Counted from the first letter of the stretch, positions 23,908 to 32,695 are shown. The stretch: DNA of 64,000 nucleotides from JBIKWM01 sp044356305 (GCA_044356305.1 JBIKWM010000014.1:6420-70419), one strand, 5' to 3'. Notes: generated by a model from the letters alone, not told the origin. Numbers and translations: made by a program.

Positions 23908-25146
23908 TCAGTCCTCAAATTCCTCTTGAAGTATGCGCCTCACCTCGCGTACGGTCTCTTCTTCCAGGTCGGTGCGTTTAACCAACTCGTCAACCGTCAG
24001 ATCCAACACGCTCTTGGCGGTGTCGCACCCGATGGCCTTGAACTCGTCAATGATCCAACCTTCAATCTCGTCACCGAACTCATCAAGATCAACGTCTTCG
24101 TTGTCCACATCGCTGTCACGGTACACATCTATCTCGTAGCCTGTGAGCTGGCCAGCGAGTTTGATGTTGAAACCGCCTTTGCCAATGGCCAACGCCACCT
24201 GATCAGGGCGTAGGTACACATCGGCACGATTAGTCTGGTCGTTAAGCTCTATACGAGTGATCTTGGCTGGATTGAGCGCGCGCTGAATGAACAGTTGCGA
24301 GTTGTTGGTGTAATTGATTACATCAATGTTCTCGTTCCGCAGTTCGCGTACAATGCCATGTATGCGACTGCCTTTCATGCCCACGCAGGCTCCAACGGGA
24401 TCAATGCGGTCATCATAGCTTTCAACAGCCACCTTGGCGCGTTCGCCAGGTACACGTACAATCTTGCGGATGGTAATGAGACCATCGAACACCTCAGGCA
24501 CCTCGTTCTCGAACAGGCGCTCCAGAAAACGTGGGTCGCAGCGCGAGAGGATAACCTTCGGGCTGTTATTCTCCATGTTCACCTCCTTTATAACGGCACG
24601 CACGTTGTCGCCCTTTTTGAAGAAGTCCGATGGAATCTGTTCTGTCTTGGGCAGAACCAGTTCGTTGCCTTCATCGTCCAGGATTAAAATCTCGCGTTTC
24701 CATATCTGATATACCTCTCCGGTGAGCAGTTCTCCCTCGCGATCCTTGTACTTGCGGTAGATGTTGTCTTTTTCAAGCTCAAGTATCCTCGACTGCAGGT
24801 TCTGCCTGATAGCCAGGATGCTCCTACGCCCGAAATCCTCGAACGGGATGCGTTCAGTCACCTCTTCGCCCACTTCGAAGTCATCCTGGATGAGCAATGC
24901 CTCACTCAGTCCTATCTGCTGGTTCGGGTCTTCTATTTCATCGTCATCAACAATGACGCGGGTACGATAGATTTCGAGGTCACCTTTATCAATGTTGATG
25001 ATGACCTTGACATTTTCCTCGCTCCCGTACCGTTTGGCCAAAAGACTCTTGAACACATCCTGAAGGATGTTGACCATGGTCACACGGTCAATGTTCTTGA
25101 ACTCCTTGAATTCGGAGAAGGATTCTACCAGATTAACAGCGCTCAT
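23908..25146 (-). CDS. nusA: Transcription termination/antitermination factor NusA
   Basis: A 412-residue RNA-polymerase-binding protein that acts in pausing, termination and antitermination. Domain order: an N-terminal RNAP-binding domain (MSAVNLVESFSEFKEFKNID...), an S1 domain at about 135-200 (GELLTGEVYQIWKREILILDD), then two KH domains (CVGMKGSRIHGIVREL and AIGKGGFNIKLAGQLTG). It ends with one short helical tail, so the C-terminal acidic repeats of E. coli NusA are absent, as is usual in Bacteroidota. It lies 12 bp downstream of rimP. Confidence 0.96.
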   Translation of the reverse strand: MSAVNLVESFSEFKEFKNIDRVTMVNILQDVFKSLLAKRYGSEENVKVIINIDKGDLEIYRTRVIVDDDEIEDPNQQIGLSEALLIQDDFEVGEEVTERIPFEDFGRRSILAIRQNLQSRILELEKDNIYRKYKDREGELLTGEVYQIWKREILILDDEGNELVLPKTEQIPSDFFKKGDNVRAVIKEVNMENNSPKVILSRCDPRFLERLFENEVPEVFDGLITIRKIVRVPGERAKVAVESYDDRIDPVGACVGMKGSRIHGIVRELRNENIDVINYTNNSQLFIQRALNPAKITRIELNDQTNRADVYLRPDQVALAIGKGGFNIKLAGQLTGYEIDVYRDSDVDNEDVDLDEFGDEIEGWIIDEFKAIGCDTAKSVLDLTVDELVKRTDLEEETVREVRRILQEEFED

Positions 25147-25158
25147 TTTTCTGTCACG

Positions 25159-25629
25159 TTATTTGAAAGTGATGATCTTCTTGGTCTCTTTGATCTGATT
25201 CATGTCGAAGGAAACGGGCTCGACCTCAATGGTCGGTACTGCTTTTGACTTTCCTTTCGATTTTGCTTCGGGTATGATGGTCACAGCTTTGTCAATCACT
25301 GCATTGATTCGGCCCGACACCTCGGTTCCGTCAATGAGTATCACTCGCACCTGCCTCCCGATGTTCTTGACATACTGCAACGGGTGGGTAAAGGGCTCTT
25401 CCATTCCGGGCGATCCTACCTCGAGCTCAAAATCCTCGGTCTCTCGGTCAAGGTGCGACTCAATGTGGCGATGTATGGCCACACAGTCCTTCATGGTCAG
25501 GCCCGAACTGAGACGGTCTACCAGCACACGGATACGGTTGCCTGGGGCCACGGTAGCGCGAACCACGAACATGTCCGTGCCTTCAGCTAAGGCCCTAACC
25601 CATTCCTCTATCTGAGTAGCGACTATCAT
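25159..25629 (-). CDS. rimP: Ribosome maturation factor RimP
   Basis: A 156-residue protein needed for 30S subunit maturation. It has the two RimP parts: an N-terminal alpha/beta domain with the conserved DCVAIHRHIESHLDRETEDFELEVGSPGMEEP stretch, and a C-terminal SH3-like barrel (VRVILIDGTEVSGRINAVIDKAVTI). It is the first gene of the rimP-nusA-infB operon, which is a conserved order across bacteria. A TACTTTTG box lies about 55 bases upstream. Confidence 0.93.
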   Translation of the reverse strand: MIVATQIEEWVRALAEGTDMFVVRATVAPGNRIRVLVDRLSSGLTMKDCVAIHRHIESHLDRETEDFELEVGSPGMEEPFTHPLQYVKNIGRQVRVILIDGTEVSGRINAVIDKAVTIIPEAKSKGKSKAVPTIEVEPVSFDMNQIKETKKIITFK

Positions 25630-25684
25630 TGATCTGGCAATGAAAAAGGGGACTGGCGTCCCCTCTCTACCTCAAAACCGGCTG

Positions 25685-25692
25685 CAAAAGTA
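25685..25692 (-). promoter_or_regulatory. Putative -7 box of the rimP-nusA-infB operon
   Basis: TACTTTTG on the minus strand matches TAnnTTTG exactly. The rimP ATG follows 55 bases later. No convincing -33 TTTG is seen at the expected distance. Confidence 0.5.
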
Positions 25693-25828
25693 ATCAGAAA
25701 ATTGAATCGCCATACAGGTTGAGGGGTAAGTATCTTATATGATTGAAAATGAGGTGATTTTCGCGTGGTGTGGTGATGGGATTTCGGTTTATGTCGATTA
25801 ATGGGGTGGTATGCATCGAGTAAATCAC

Positions 25829-25851
25829 CACCTTCGCGACCCGAAAAAACG
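25829..25851 (+). promoter_or_regulatory. CACCTTCG box and leader segment shared with sucA
   Basis: Positions 25830-25851 (22 bases, from accttcgcga to aaaaaacg) are identical to 56001-56022 upstream of sucA. The left part resembles a -7 box (CACCTTCG, 25829-25836), so the shared stretch covers the probable transcription start and early leader. The ATG of the PPIase follows nine bases after the match. Confidence 0.5.
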
Positions 25852-25860
25852 CCCGAGAGA

Positions 25861-26367
25861 ATGTCGCAACCTGCTATCAATCCCCGCTGTTTCTTTGAGA
25901 TGGAAGCCGATGGCCAGCCATTGGGCCGCATAGAATTCGAACTGCGTGCCGATGTGGTGCCGCAGACGGCCGAGAATTTCAGGGCCTTGTGCACAGGCGA
26001 GAAAGGCTTTGGTTACAAAGGAAGCCCTTTTCACAGGGTGATTCCTGGTTTCATGCTTCAAGGAGGCGATTTTACCCGAATGAACGGAACCGGAGGCCGA
26101 AGTATTTACGGTGAGCGTTTCGCTGACGAAAACTTTAGCCTCAGACACACCGGTCCAGGAGTGCTGAGCATGGCAAATGCTGGACGCAATACCAACGGCA
26201 GCCAGTTCTTCATCTGCACAGTGCCCACCCCATGGCTTGACGGTGCGCATGTCGTGTTCGGGCATGTTACCTCTGGTCTTGATGTGGTGGCCGCCATTGA
26301 AGCACTCGGATCACGTTCGGGCGCTACGGCCAAGAAGATCATCGTGTCTGACTGCGGGGAGATCTGA
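25861..26367 (+). CDS. Cytoplasmic cyclophilin A-like peptidyl-prolyl isomerase
   Basis: A 168-residue cyclophilin without a signal peptide. It is of the CypA type also seen in eukaryotes: FHRVIPGFMLQGGDF with the catalytic Arg at 59, GTGGRSIYGERFADENF, GRNTNGSQFFICT, and TPWLDGAHVVFG with Trp125 and His130 at the positions of CypA W121 and H126. The start at 25861 gives the usual short N-terminus; an upstream in-frame start would cover the leader. It differs clearly in subtype from the secreted cyclophilin at 5506. Confidence 0.92.
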   Translation: MSQPAINPRCFFEMEADGQPLGRIEFELRADVVPQTAENFRALCTGEKGFGYKGSPFHRVIPGFMLQGGDFTRMNGTGGRSIYGERFADENFSLRHTGPGVLSMANAGRNTNGSQFFICTVPTPWLDGAHVVFGHVTSGLDVVAAIEALGSRSGATAKKIIVSDCGEI

Positions 26368-26389
26368 CGCGACTAAGTGAATCCCGTAT

Positions 26390-26397
26390 TATATTTG
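26390..26397 (+). promoter_or_regulatory. Putative -7 box ahead of the DUF6089 pair
   Basis: TATATTTG matches TAnnTTTG exactly, with the ATG 26 bases downstream. Confidence 0.45.
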
Positions 26398-26423
26398 CCC
26401 TCTATTTGCCTGCACTGAAGCCC

Positions 26424-27365
26424 ATGCGCAAGCTCATTTTTGTTGTGTTACTGGTGTTGACTCTGCCACAACTGGCTGATGCACAGCGTTGGAAGCGTAT
26501 GCGCTACGAATGGGTGGTAGGCGCAGGAGCCACAAACTTCTTGGGTGAATTGGGGGGGCGAGACCAGATTGGTTCCGACTTTTTCTTCGACTTTGAGTAC
26601 ATGACCATCCGTTATGCATTCAATATCGGTCTGCGTTACAAGCTTTCTGAGTACCTCTCTTTAAAGGGCGGCCTTTCGTATGCCGAACTGGCCGGTGACG
26701 ATAAGTATACCAAGGAGCCCTTCAGGGAATACCGCAACCTGCATTTCAGATCGCCCATCGTAGAGTGGGCCCTTCAACTTGAATTCTCTTGGATGAAAGA
26801 GAACCTTGGCAGCCGATACAAGATACGTAGGGTACGTGGCCGAGGTAAGAAGGGCAATCAGGCATACGTGTATGGGTTTGTCGGAATAGCTGGCTTCTAC
26901 ATGAATCCCATGGCCAAATACAATGGCGAGTGGGTCTCCCTCCGGCCGCTGAATACAGAAGGTCAAGGATTTGTGCCCTCTCGGGACCCATACTCCAGTG
27001 TGCAGTTCGCCATACCGTTCGGTGTAGGTATGAAGGTGGCGGTAGACAAGCAGAGCAGTGTGGGCATCGAATTCGGTCTGCGTAAGACCTTCACTGATTA
27101 TATTGATGACGTAAGCACATCATATCTGTGGAGCAACTGGGCCAACCCTCAGGATAAGGCTGTCATAATACAAGAGACAGGAATAACTGACATAGGCCGC
27201 GCTTTGGCTGACCCATCGTTGGCGCGCTCGCCTACAGGGGAGGGCTGCTCATATTGTCCCGGCCAGCAAAGGGGTGACCCTACCGACCTTGACTCGTACA
27301 TGTTTCTCTTGATCACATACAACCGCAAGATCAAGACCACCCGCAAGGGCCTGCCCAAATTCTGA
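26424..27365 (+). CDS. DUF6089-type outer-membrane beta-barrel protein (copy 1)
   Basis: A 313-residue secreted barrel. It has a signal peptide (MRKLIFVVLLVLTLPQLADAQ), then a barrel start (YEWVVGAGATNFLGELGGRD) and strands YAFNIGLRYKLSEYLSLKGGLSYAEL, YVYGFVGIAGFYMNP and FTDYIDDVSTSY. Members of this family occur in Bacteroidota next to uppS-bamA and are thought to sit in the outer membrane; their role is unknown. It is homologous to the next gene: the LNTEGQG, IPFGVGMK and FTDYIDDVS stretches line up. A TTG start 18 bases earlier is possible, but the ATG is preferred. Confidence 0.82.
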   Translation: MRKLIFVVLLVLTLPQLADAQRWKRMRYEWVVGAGATNFLGELGGRDQIGSDFFFDFEYMTIRYAFNIGLRYKLSEYLSLKGGLSYAELAGDDKYTKEPFREYRNLHFRSPIVEWALQLEFSWMKENLGSRYKIRRVRGRGKKGNQAYVYGFVGIAGFYMNPMAKYNGEWVSLRPLNTEGQGFVPSRDPYSSVQFAIPFGVGMKVAVDKQSSVGIEFGLRKTFTDYIDDVSTSYLWSNWANPQDKAVIIQETGITDIGRALADPSLARSPTGEGCSYCPGQQRGDPTDLDSYMFLLITYNRKIKTTRKGLPKF

Positions 27366-27374
27366 CCTTTGTCC

Positions 27375-28217
27375 ATGTCATTTCGCGGCTTCCTAGTCTT
27401 TCTCGCAGTGCTCGGCACACAGTTTAAGGCTGTGGCGCAACGGTCGGAGGTGGGCCTGATGGCAGGAGTTTCTTTTTACATGGGCGACCTGAACCCTGAT
27501 ATGCCATTTGCCATGTCGCGTCCTGGCGGTGGTGGATTTTTCAGGTACAATTTCAACGACCGCTTCAGCGCAAAGGCCACGGGCCTGATTGGTTATGTTA
27601 TGGCGGATGATGCGATAAGCAGCGTGCCATCACAACAAGAACGAAACCTGAGCTTCCGCTCATGGCTGTTTGAATTTGCTGTTACTGGCGAGTTCAATTT
27701 CTTCAAATACCAACCGGGCAACCTATACAACCGTTGGACCCCTTATATTTTTGGAGGACTTGCCCTTTTCAAGTTCAATCCACAGGCCGATCTGAACGGA
27801 ACGCTTTATGAACTTCAACCATTGGGAACAGAAGGTCAGGGAACCACTTTTTATCCCGACAGGAAAAAATACTCGCTGGTAAGTGGTTCAATCCCTTTCG
27901 GAATAGGGGGAAAGTTCAATGTCACTGAGCGTTTCAGTGTCGGGCTGGAATGGGGGATGCGGTGGACCTTCACCGATTATCTCGATGATGTGAGCGGCAC
28001 ATATGCCAACCCTGAGGTGCTTGATGCTGAGAACGGTGTGTATCAGGGATCTATGTCCGTAGCTCGCGAACTGGCTGATCGCAGCACCACGCCCGATATA
28101 CTCAACACCGACCGTCAGCGTGGCAACTCGACCACTAACGACTGGTACTCCTTCCTTCTGGTTACGGTGTCGTACAACATCAAGGCAAGGCCCCCGAAGT
28201 GCCCCGCCTATCAATGA
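27375..28217 (+). CDS. DUF6089-type outer-membrane beta-barrel protein (copy 2)
   Basis: A 280-residue paralogue of the preceding gene, nine bases downstream. It has a signal peptide (SFRGFLVFLAVLGTQFKAVAQ), then SEVGLMAGVSFYMGDLNP, YIFGGLALFKFNPQADLNG, PLGTEGQG, IPFGIGGKFN and FTDYLDDVSGTY. The shared blocks show a tandem duplication followed by divergence. It probably belongs to the outer-membrane biogenesis block with uppS, bamA and ompH. Confidence 0.82.
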   Translation: MSFRGFLVFLAVLGTQFKAVAQRSEVGLMAGVSFYMGDLNPDMPFAMSRPGGGGFFRYNFNDRFSAKATGLIGYVMADDAISSVPSQQERNLSFRSWLFEFAVTGEFNFFKYQPGNLYNRWTPYIFGGLALFKFNPQADLNGTLYELQPLGTEGQGTTFYPDRKKYSLVSGSIPFGIGGKFNVTERFSVGLEWGMRWTFTDYLDDVSGTYANPEVLDAENGVYQGSMSVARELADRSTTPDILNTDRQRGNSTTNDWYSFLLVTVSYNIKARPPKCPAYQ

Positions 28218-28229
28218 TCCAGATCAGCT

Positions 28230-28237
28230 TACTTTTG
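28230..28237 (+). promoter_or_regulatory. Putative -7 box ahead of uppS
   Basis: TACTTTTG matches TAnnTTTG exactly. A terminator-like hairpin starts only six bases downstream, before the uppS start. Confidence 0.5.
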
Positions 28238-28242
28238 CCGCC

Positions 28243-28267
28243 CGTCCCGAAAAGGGACGCGCTTTTT
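28243..28267 (+). terminator. Hairpin with T-run in the uppS leader
   Basis: cgtccc (28243-28248) pairs with gggacg (28254-28259) around a gaaaa loop, followed by cgctttttta. It most simply ends the DUF6089 transcript, but it lies between the uppS -7 box and the uppS start codon, so it could also act as an attenuator. Confidence 0.7.
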
Positions 28268-28275
28268 TATTGACC

Positions 28276-29022
28276 GTGGAAAAACCTAAGTTAGACCCAG
28301 CCCGCGTACCAGCGCATATTGCCATCATCATGGATGGCAACGGCCGTTGGGCCAAGAAACAGGGCCTGTTACGTACTTTGGGTCACAATGCTGGTGTCGA
28401 TTCGGTGCGCAAGGTTGTAGAAGCCGCAGCACAGGCAGGGGTGAAACACCTTACCCTCTATGCCTTCAGCACCGAGAACTGGAACCGACCTAAGTATGAG
28501 GTGATGGCACTCATGGAACTGCTTGTGCGCACCATCAATAAAGAAGTGCCCGACCTTCATCGCAACAACATAAGATTACAAGGGCTGGGCGATAGGTCGA
28601 GCCTTCCAGATTCATGTATTCGCGAACTGGAAGAGGCGGAGGCCACAACGGCCGGAAACACCCGCATGACTTTGCATCTGGCCTTGAGCTACAGCTCCAA
28701 GTGGGAGCTTACCGAGGCGGTTAAGCAGATTGCAAAAGATGTTAAATCAGGCAACTTGCAGCCCGATTCCATTAATGAGCAGACGATTGCCCAGCATCTT
28801 TGCACCAAGGGCATTCCCGATCCCGAACTCCTCATCAGGACCAGCGGAGAGTACCGTATCAGCAATTTCCTACTCTGGCAGCTCGCATACGCAGAACTAT
28901 ACTTCACCGACAAGCTGTGGCCCGATTTTGATGGTGACGACCTGCTCGCTGCCATTGTTGACTATCAGAGCCGCGAGCGCAGGTTCGGAAAAACGAGTGA
29001 GCAATTGGAAAAAGCGAAGTGA
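28276..29022 (+). CDS. uppS: Isoprenyl (undecaprenyl diphosphate) synthase
   Basis: UppS adds isopentenyl units in cis to farnesyl diphosphate to make the lipid carrier for cell-wall and glycan synthesis. With GTG at 28276 as start the protein has 248 residues. It shows IIMDGNGRWAKKQ with the catalytic Asp20, GHNAGVDSVRKVVEAA, LTLYAFSTENWNRP, SYSSKWELTEAV, and the C-terminal PDPELLIRTSGEYRISNFLLWQLAYAELYF. A TTG six bases upstream is an alternative start. It overlaps bamA by four bases (GTGA). Confidence 0.95.
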   Translation: MEKPKLDPARVPAHIAIIMDGNGRWAKKQGLLRTLGHNAGVDSVRKVVEAAAQAGVKHLTLYAFSTENWNRPKYEVMALMELLVRTINKEVPDLHRNNIRLQGLGDRSSLPDSCIRELEEAEATTAGNTRMTLHLALSYSSKWELTEAVKQIAKDVKSGNLQPDSINEQTIAQHLCTKGIPDPELLIRTSGEYRISNFLLWQLAYAELYFTDKLWPDFDGDDLLAAIVDYQSRERRFGKTSEQLEKAK

Positions 29023-31490
29023 GTCTCCGAATAACAGCCCTTTCATTCTTTGTTCTTCTGTCGGTGTGGGTGCGCGCCCAAGTGGGTAGCGACATAAAGA
29101 TTGACTATGGGTCACCACGCGAGCTTGAGATTGCCGCGGTCACAGTCAGTGGAACACAATATCTCGATAAGAAAGTGCTCGTATTGTTGAGCGGACTCAC
29201 TGTTGGTGACAAGATACAGGTGCCTGGCGAGGTAGTCACCAAGGCCATCCATAATCTGTGGGACCAGGGACTGTTCAGCGATGTACGCATAAACGCCACC
29301 AAAATTGTTGATGGCAAGGTGTACATCAACATTCATCTACAGGAAAAACCCCGCCTCTCGAAATTCTCAATCAAAGGGGTCAATAAGAGCGATGCCAATG
29401 ACATACGTGAGAAGATAGACCTGGTGAAAGGAAAAGTGATCACGGACAACGTGGTCGTGAACACCAAGAACATCATTAAAGAGTTCTATGTTGATAAGGG
29501 ATTTTACAATGCCGAGGTGCGTATTGACCAGAAGGCAGATTCGACCCAACCGAATACAGCTATTCTTGATGTACGGATAGCCAAGAAGCGAAAGGTGCGA
29601 ATCAGACGCATCGTGTTGCATGGCAACGAGCAAGTGAAGTCGGGCAAGTTAAAGCGCTCGATGAAAGAAACGAAGCAGGCGCAATGGTGGCGGGTCTGGA
29701 AGGCTTCAAAGTTCATCCGTTCCAATTATGTGGATGATAAGAAGAATCTGCTGGCCAAGTACAATCAACTCGGTTTTCGCGATGCCCGGATTGTAAGCGA
29801 TTCGGTATATACCAACAAGGACGGTTCATTGAGCATTGAACTCTGGTTGGATGAGGGTCGCAAGTATTATTTCCGCAATATCACTTGGCTGGGAAACACT
29901 AAATACACATCTGAGGAACTGAGCAAGGTGCTGAGCATCAAGAAGGGCGAAGTGTACGATCAGGGAAAGTTGGAGGCCAACCTGATGATGAACCCCAATG
30001 GCCGCGATGTGAGCTCGCTGTACCTTGATGACGGTTATCTGTTCTTCAACGTTGAGCCGGTAGAGATCAGGGTTGAGAATGACAGCATTGACCTTGAGAT
30101 GCGCATACGCGAAGGCAAGCAGGCAACTATCAACCGTGTGACGGTAGTTGGCAACACCAAGACCAGCGACCATGTGATTTTGCGCGAATTGCGCACCAAG
30201 CCTGGGCAGCTTTTCAGCCGAAGCGACATTATCAGATCTCAGCGCGAACTCTCGCAATTGGGCTACTTCAACCCTGAGACGATGGGTGTGAACCCCAAGC
30301 CGAATCCTTCCGATGGAACTGTGGACATCGAATACACGGTTGAGGAGCGCCCGAGCGATCAGGTCGAGCTTTCGGGCGGTTGGGGCAATGGCCAGATAGT
30401 GGGCACCATAGGTGTTTCGTTCAACAATTTCTCGGGCCGCAACATGTTCAAGAAAGGAGCGTGGAAACCGCTTCCATCTGGAGATGGCCAGAAACTGAGT
30501 GTGCGGGCCCAGAGCAACGGTCTATATTTCCAGAGCTATAATGCTTCATTCACCGAGCCCTGGTTCGGTGGTAAGAAGCCCAATTCATTGAGTTTCTCGG
30601 TGTATCACTCCGTGCAGAGCAACGGACAGCCAGTGGGAAGCGAAGGGCGCAGCAGCATCATGATTACAGGTGCCACCATCGGGCTTGGGCGAAGGCTCAA
30701 ATTCCCCGATGATTACTTCATACTTCAGAACGAGATCAATTATCAGAACTATCAGCTTACCAATTACACCCTCACAGGTTCGTTCAACAATGGCTCCTCC
30801 AACACCTTCAGCATTGGCACCACCCTATCGCGCAACAGCATAGGAGACCCGATATTCCCGACCTACGGCAGTATCATATCACTTTCTTGCGAACTCACCC
30901 CTCCGTTCTCACTTTTCCGCAGCGGCATCGACTTCAAGAATGCCGAGCCTGCGGTGAAATATCAATGGATTGAGTATCACAAGTGGAAGCTCGACATGAA
31001 GTGGTTCGTGTCTTTGGCAAAGAATTTGGTAATCATGACCAAAGGACAATATGGATTCCTCGGTCTGTATAACCGCGACATCGGCATCTCGCCATTCGAG
31101 CGATTCTTCCTCGGTGGCGATGGGCTTTCGGGTTTCGGGCTTGATGGTCGGGAGATTATCGCGCTTCGCGGATACGACAACAACTCGCTATCTGCCACCG
31201 GTGGTAGCACCATCTTTAGCAAGTACACGATGGAGCTGCGCTATCGAATCTCAGCCAACCCACAGGCCACCATTTTTGTGCTTGGTTTCGCTGAGGCGGG
31301 TAATGCTTGGAACAAGTTCAGGGAGTTCCAGCCCTTTGTGCTTAAGAAATCGGCTGGGGTGGGTGTACGCCTTTTCCTGCCCATGTTCGGGTTGCTCGGT
31401 CTTGATTATGGATGGCGCTTTGACGATGTCGCTGGCCGTCCCGACATGGCCCCGAGCCAGTTCCACTTCAGCATAGGTCAGCAGTTCTGA
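29019..31490 (+). CDS. bamA: Outer membrane protein assembly factor BamA
   Basis: An 823-residue Omp85 protein that folds and inserts outer-membrane barrels. A signal peptide (LRITALSFFVLLSVWVRAQ) is followed by POTRA repeats to about residue 430 (AAVTVSGTQYLDKKVLVLLSGLTVGDKI; KFSIKGVNKSDANDIREKIDLVKGKV; RNITWLGNTKYTSEELSKVLSIKKGEV; INRVTVVGNTKTSDHVILREL). The Omp85 barrel includes a loop with LGGDGLSGFGLDGREIIALRGYDNN, close to the family VRGY/F signature. The protein ends in Phe (FSIGQQF), the outer-membrane sorting signal. The start is GTG. Confidence 0.95.
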   Translation: MSLRITALSFFVLLSVWVRAQVGSDIKIDYGSPRELEIAAVTVSGTQYLDKKVLVLLSGLTVGDKIQVPGEVVTKAIHNLWDQGLFSDVRINATKIVDGKVYINIHLQEKPRLSKFSIKGVNKSDANDIREKIDLVKGKVITDNVVVNTKNIIKEFYVDKGFYNAEVRIDQKADSTQPNTAILDVRIAKKRKVRIRRIVLHGNEQVKSGKLKRSMKETKQAQWWRVWKASKFIRSNYVDDKKNLLAKYNQLGFRDARIVSDSVYTNKDGSLSIELWLDEGRKYYFRNITWLGNTKYTSEELSKVLSIKKGEVYDQGKLEANLMMNPNGRDVSSLYLDDGYLFFNVEPVEIRVENDSIDLEMRIREGKQATINRVTVVGNTKTSDHVILRELRTKPGQLFSRSDIIRSQRELSQLGYFNPETMGVNPKPNPSDGTVDIEYTVEERPSDQVELSGGWGNGQIVGTIGVSFNNFSGRNMFKKGAWKPLPSGDGQKLSVRAQSNGLYFQSYNASFTEPWFGGKKPNSLSFSVYHSVQSNGQPVGSEGRSSIMITGATIGLGRRLKFPDDYFILQNEINYQNYQLTNYTLTGSFNNGSSNTFSIGTTLSRNSIGDPIFPTYGSIISLSCELTPPFSLFRSGIDFKNAEPAVKYQWIEYHKWKLDMKWFVSLAKNLVIMTKGQYGFLGLYNRDIGISPFERFFLGGDGLSGFGLDGREIIALRGYDNNSLSATGGSTIFSKYTMELRYRISANPQATIFVLGFAEAGNAWNKFREFQPFVLKKSAGVGVRLFLPMFGLLGLDYGWRFDDVAGRPDMAPSQFHFSIGQQF

Positions 31491-31519
31491 TACAAACGCA
31501 ATAACCAATGCCTATCAAC

Positions 31520-32125
31520 ATGAAAAAGACGATTCTAACCCTCGCTGTGGTCCTATTGGGCCTGAGTGCACAGGCGCAGCGTTTCGCTTACGTTGATACT
31601 GAGTACATCCTTGAGAACATTCCGGAATACAAGACCAAGCAAGGCCAACTTGATGAGCTTAGCGTGGGCTGGCAGGCTGAGATAGAGACCATGTACGCCA
31701 CCATAGATAAGTTGTACAAGGATTTTCAGGCCGAGCAGATTCTGCTGACTGAAGAGATGAAGCGCAAGCGTCAGGACCAGATCATTGAAAAGGAGAAGGA
31801 GGCACGTGCCAAGCAGAAACAACGATTCGGGCCCGATGGTGACCTGCACCGCAAGCGGCAAGAATTTGTGAAGCCAATACAGGATAAAGTGTACCGCGCC
31901 ATCAAGGACGTGGCCGCCGCCCGCGGCTACTCAGTGATCTTTGACAAGAGCGGCAGTCTGACCATGCTGTACACCGATGTCAAGTATGACATTAGTGACC
32001 AGATACTGCAGGAAATGGGTTTTTCGGCCAAGGAAAGCAAGGATTCGAAGGATTCGAAGACAGGTTCCGGCACTGGCACAGGAGGCGGGAAGACCGATGG
32101 CAACTCAGGATCAGACAAGAAATAA
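31520..32125 (+). CDS. OmpH/Skp family periplasmic chaperone (copy 1)
   Basis: A 201-residue protein with a signal peptide (KKTILTLAVVLLGLSAQA) and the Skp pattern: RFAYVDTEYILENIPEYKTKQGQL, a long charged helical hairpin, and DKVYRAIKDVAAARGYSVIFDKSG. Skp holds unfolded outer-membrane proteins on their way to BamA, which is the upstream gene. The C-terminal tail is low-complexity (Ser/Lys/Gly-rich). An ATG 12 bases earlier is also in frame. The tail is unusual for Skp and may extend the periplasmic reach. Confidence 0.9.
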   Translation: MKKTILTLAVVLLGLSAQAQRFAYVDTEYILENIPEYKTKQGQLDELSVGWQAEIETMYATIDKLYKDFQAEQILLTEEMKRKRQDQIIEKEKEARAKQKQRFGPDGDLHRKRQEFVKPIQDKVYRAIKDVAAARGYSVIFDKSGSLTMLYTDVKYDISDQILQEMGFSAKESKDSKDSKTGSGTGTGGGKTDGNSGSDKK

Positions 32126-32134
32126 CAACTTACT

Positions 32135-32142
32135 TACTTTCG
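32135..32142 (+). promoter_or_regulatory. Putative -7 box ahead of the second OmpH gene
   Basis: TACTTTCG is followed by a caccgctcaaaaaacg segment that resembles the shared leader of the PPIase and sucA genes. The ATG is 28 bases downstream. Confidence 0.4.
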
Positions 32143-32170
32143 CACCGCTCAAAAAACGAGACCATTCAAC

Positions 32171-32671
32171 ATGAAGAAGATGATAGCTGTGGCCGTGGTG
32201 GCCCTATTGATGGCGGCTCCGGCCATGGCCCAACAGAAGTTCGGACACATAGACTCTGCCGAACTTGTGGAACTGATGCCAGAGAAGACTGCTGCCGAGA
32301 AAAATCTGCAGGACCTTGCCAAGGAACTTGAAGGTCAGCTCAAACTTATGGCCGCTGAGTATGAAACAAAGGTGGGCGAGTTCCAGAAGACAGAGAAGAG
32401 CATGACCGAGACCTTGCGCAACACCAAGATCAAGGAGATCGGTGATATGGAAAAGCGCATTCAGGAATTCCAAGGCAGTGCCCAACAGGAACTACAGAAA
32501 AAAGAGGAGGAACTGATGGCCCCGCTGATTGATAAGGTGAAGAAGGCTATAACCGATGTGGCAGTTGAGAAGGGCTACACCTACATCTTTGATGAGAGCA
32601 TGGGTGTATTGCTTTATGCCAAGGAAAGCGAGAGCGTACTGGTGGATGTGAAAAAGAAACTGGGCCTCTGA
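32171..32671 (+). CDS. OmpH/Skp family periplasmic chaperone (copy 2)
   Basis: A 166-residue protein with a signal peptide (KKMIAVAVVALLMAAPAMAQ), QKFGHIDSAELVELMPEKTAAEKNL, the helical hairpin, and VKKAITDVAVEKGYTYIFDES. It is a shorter Skp with the standard C-terminus. The pair bamA-ompH-ompH is common in Bacteroidota. Two differing copies may handle different clients or form mixed trimers. Confidence 0.92.
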   Translation: MKKMIAVAVVALLMAAPAMAQQKFGHIDSAELVELMPEKTAAEKNLQDLAKELEGQLKLMAAEYETKVGEFQKTEKSMTETLRNTKIKEIGDMEKRIQEFQGSAQQELQKKEEELMAPLIDKVKKAITDVAVEKGYTYIFDESMGVLLYAKESESVLVDVKKKLGL

Positions 32672-32687
32672 GCCCCACAAGGCCCAC

Positions 32688-32695
32688 TACATTTG
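32688..32695 (+). promoter_or_regulatory. Putative -7 box ahead of murI
   Basis: TACATTTG matches TAnnTTTG exactly. A terminator hairpin starts at the next base, as at uppS. Confidence 0.45.

Noticed and set aside
25626..25994. A minus-strand open frame of 122 codons overlapping the rimP start and the PPIase gene.
   Set aside because: It covers the promoter region of both genes and has no recognisable features.
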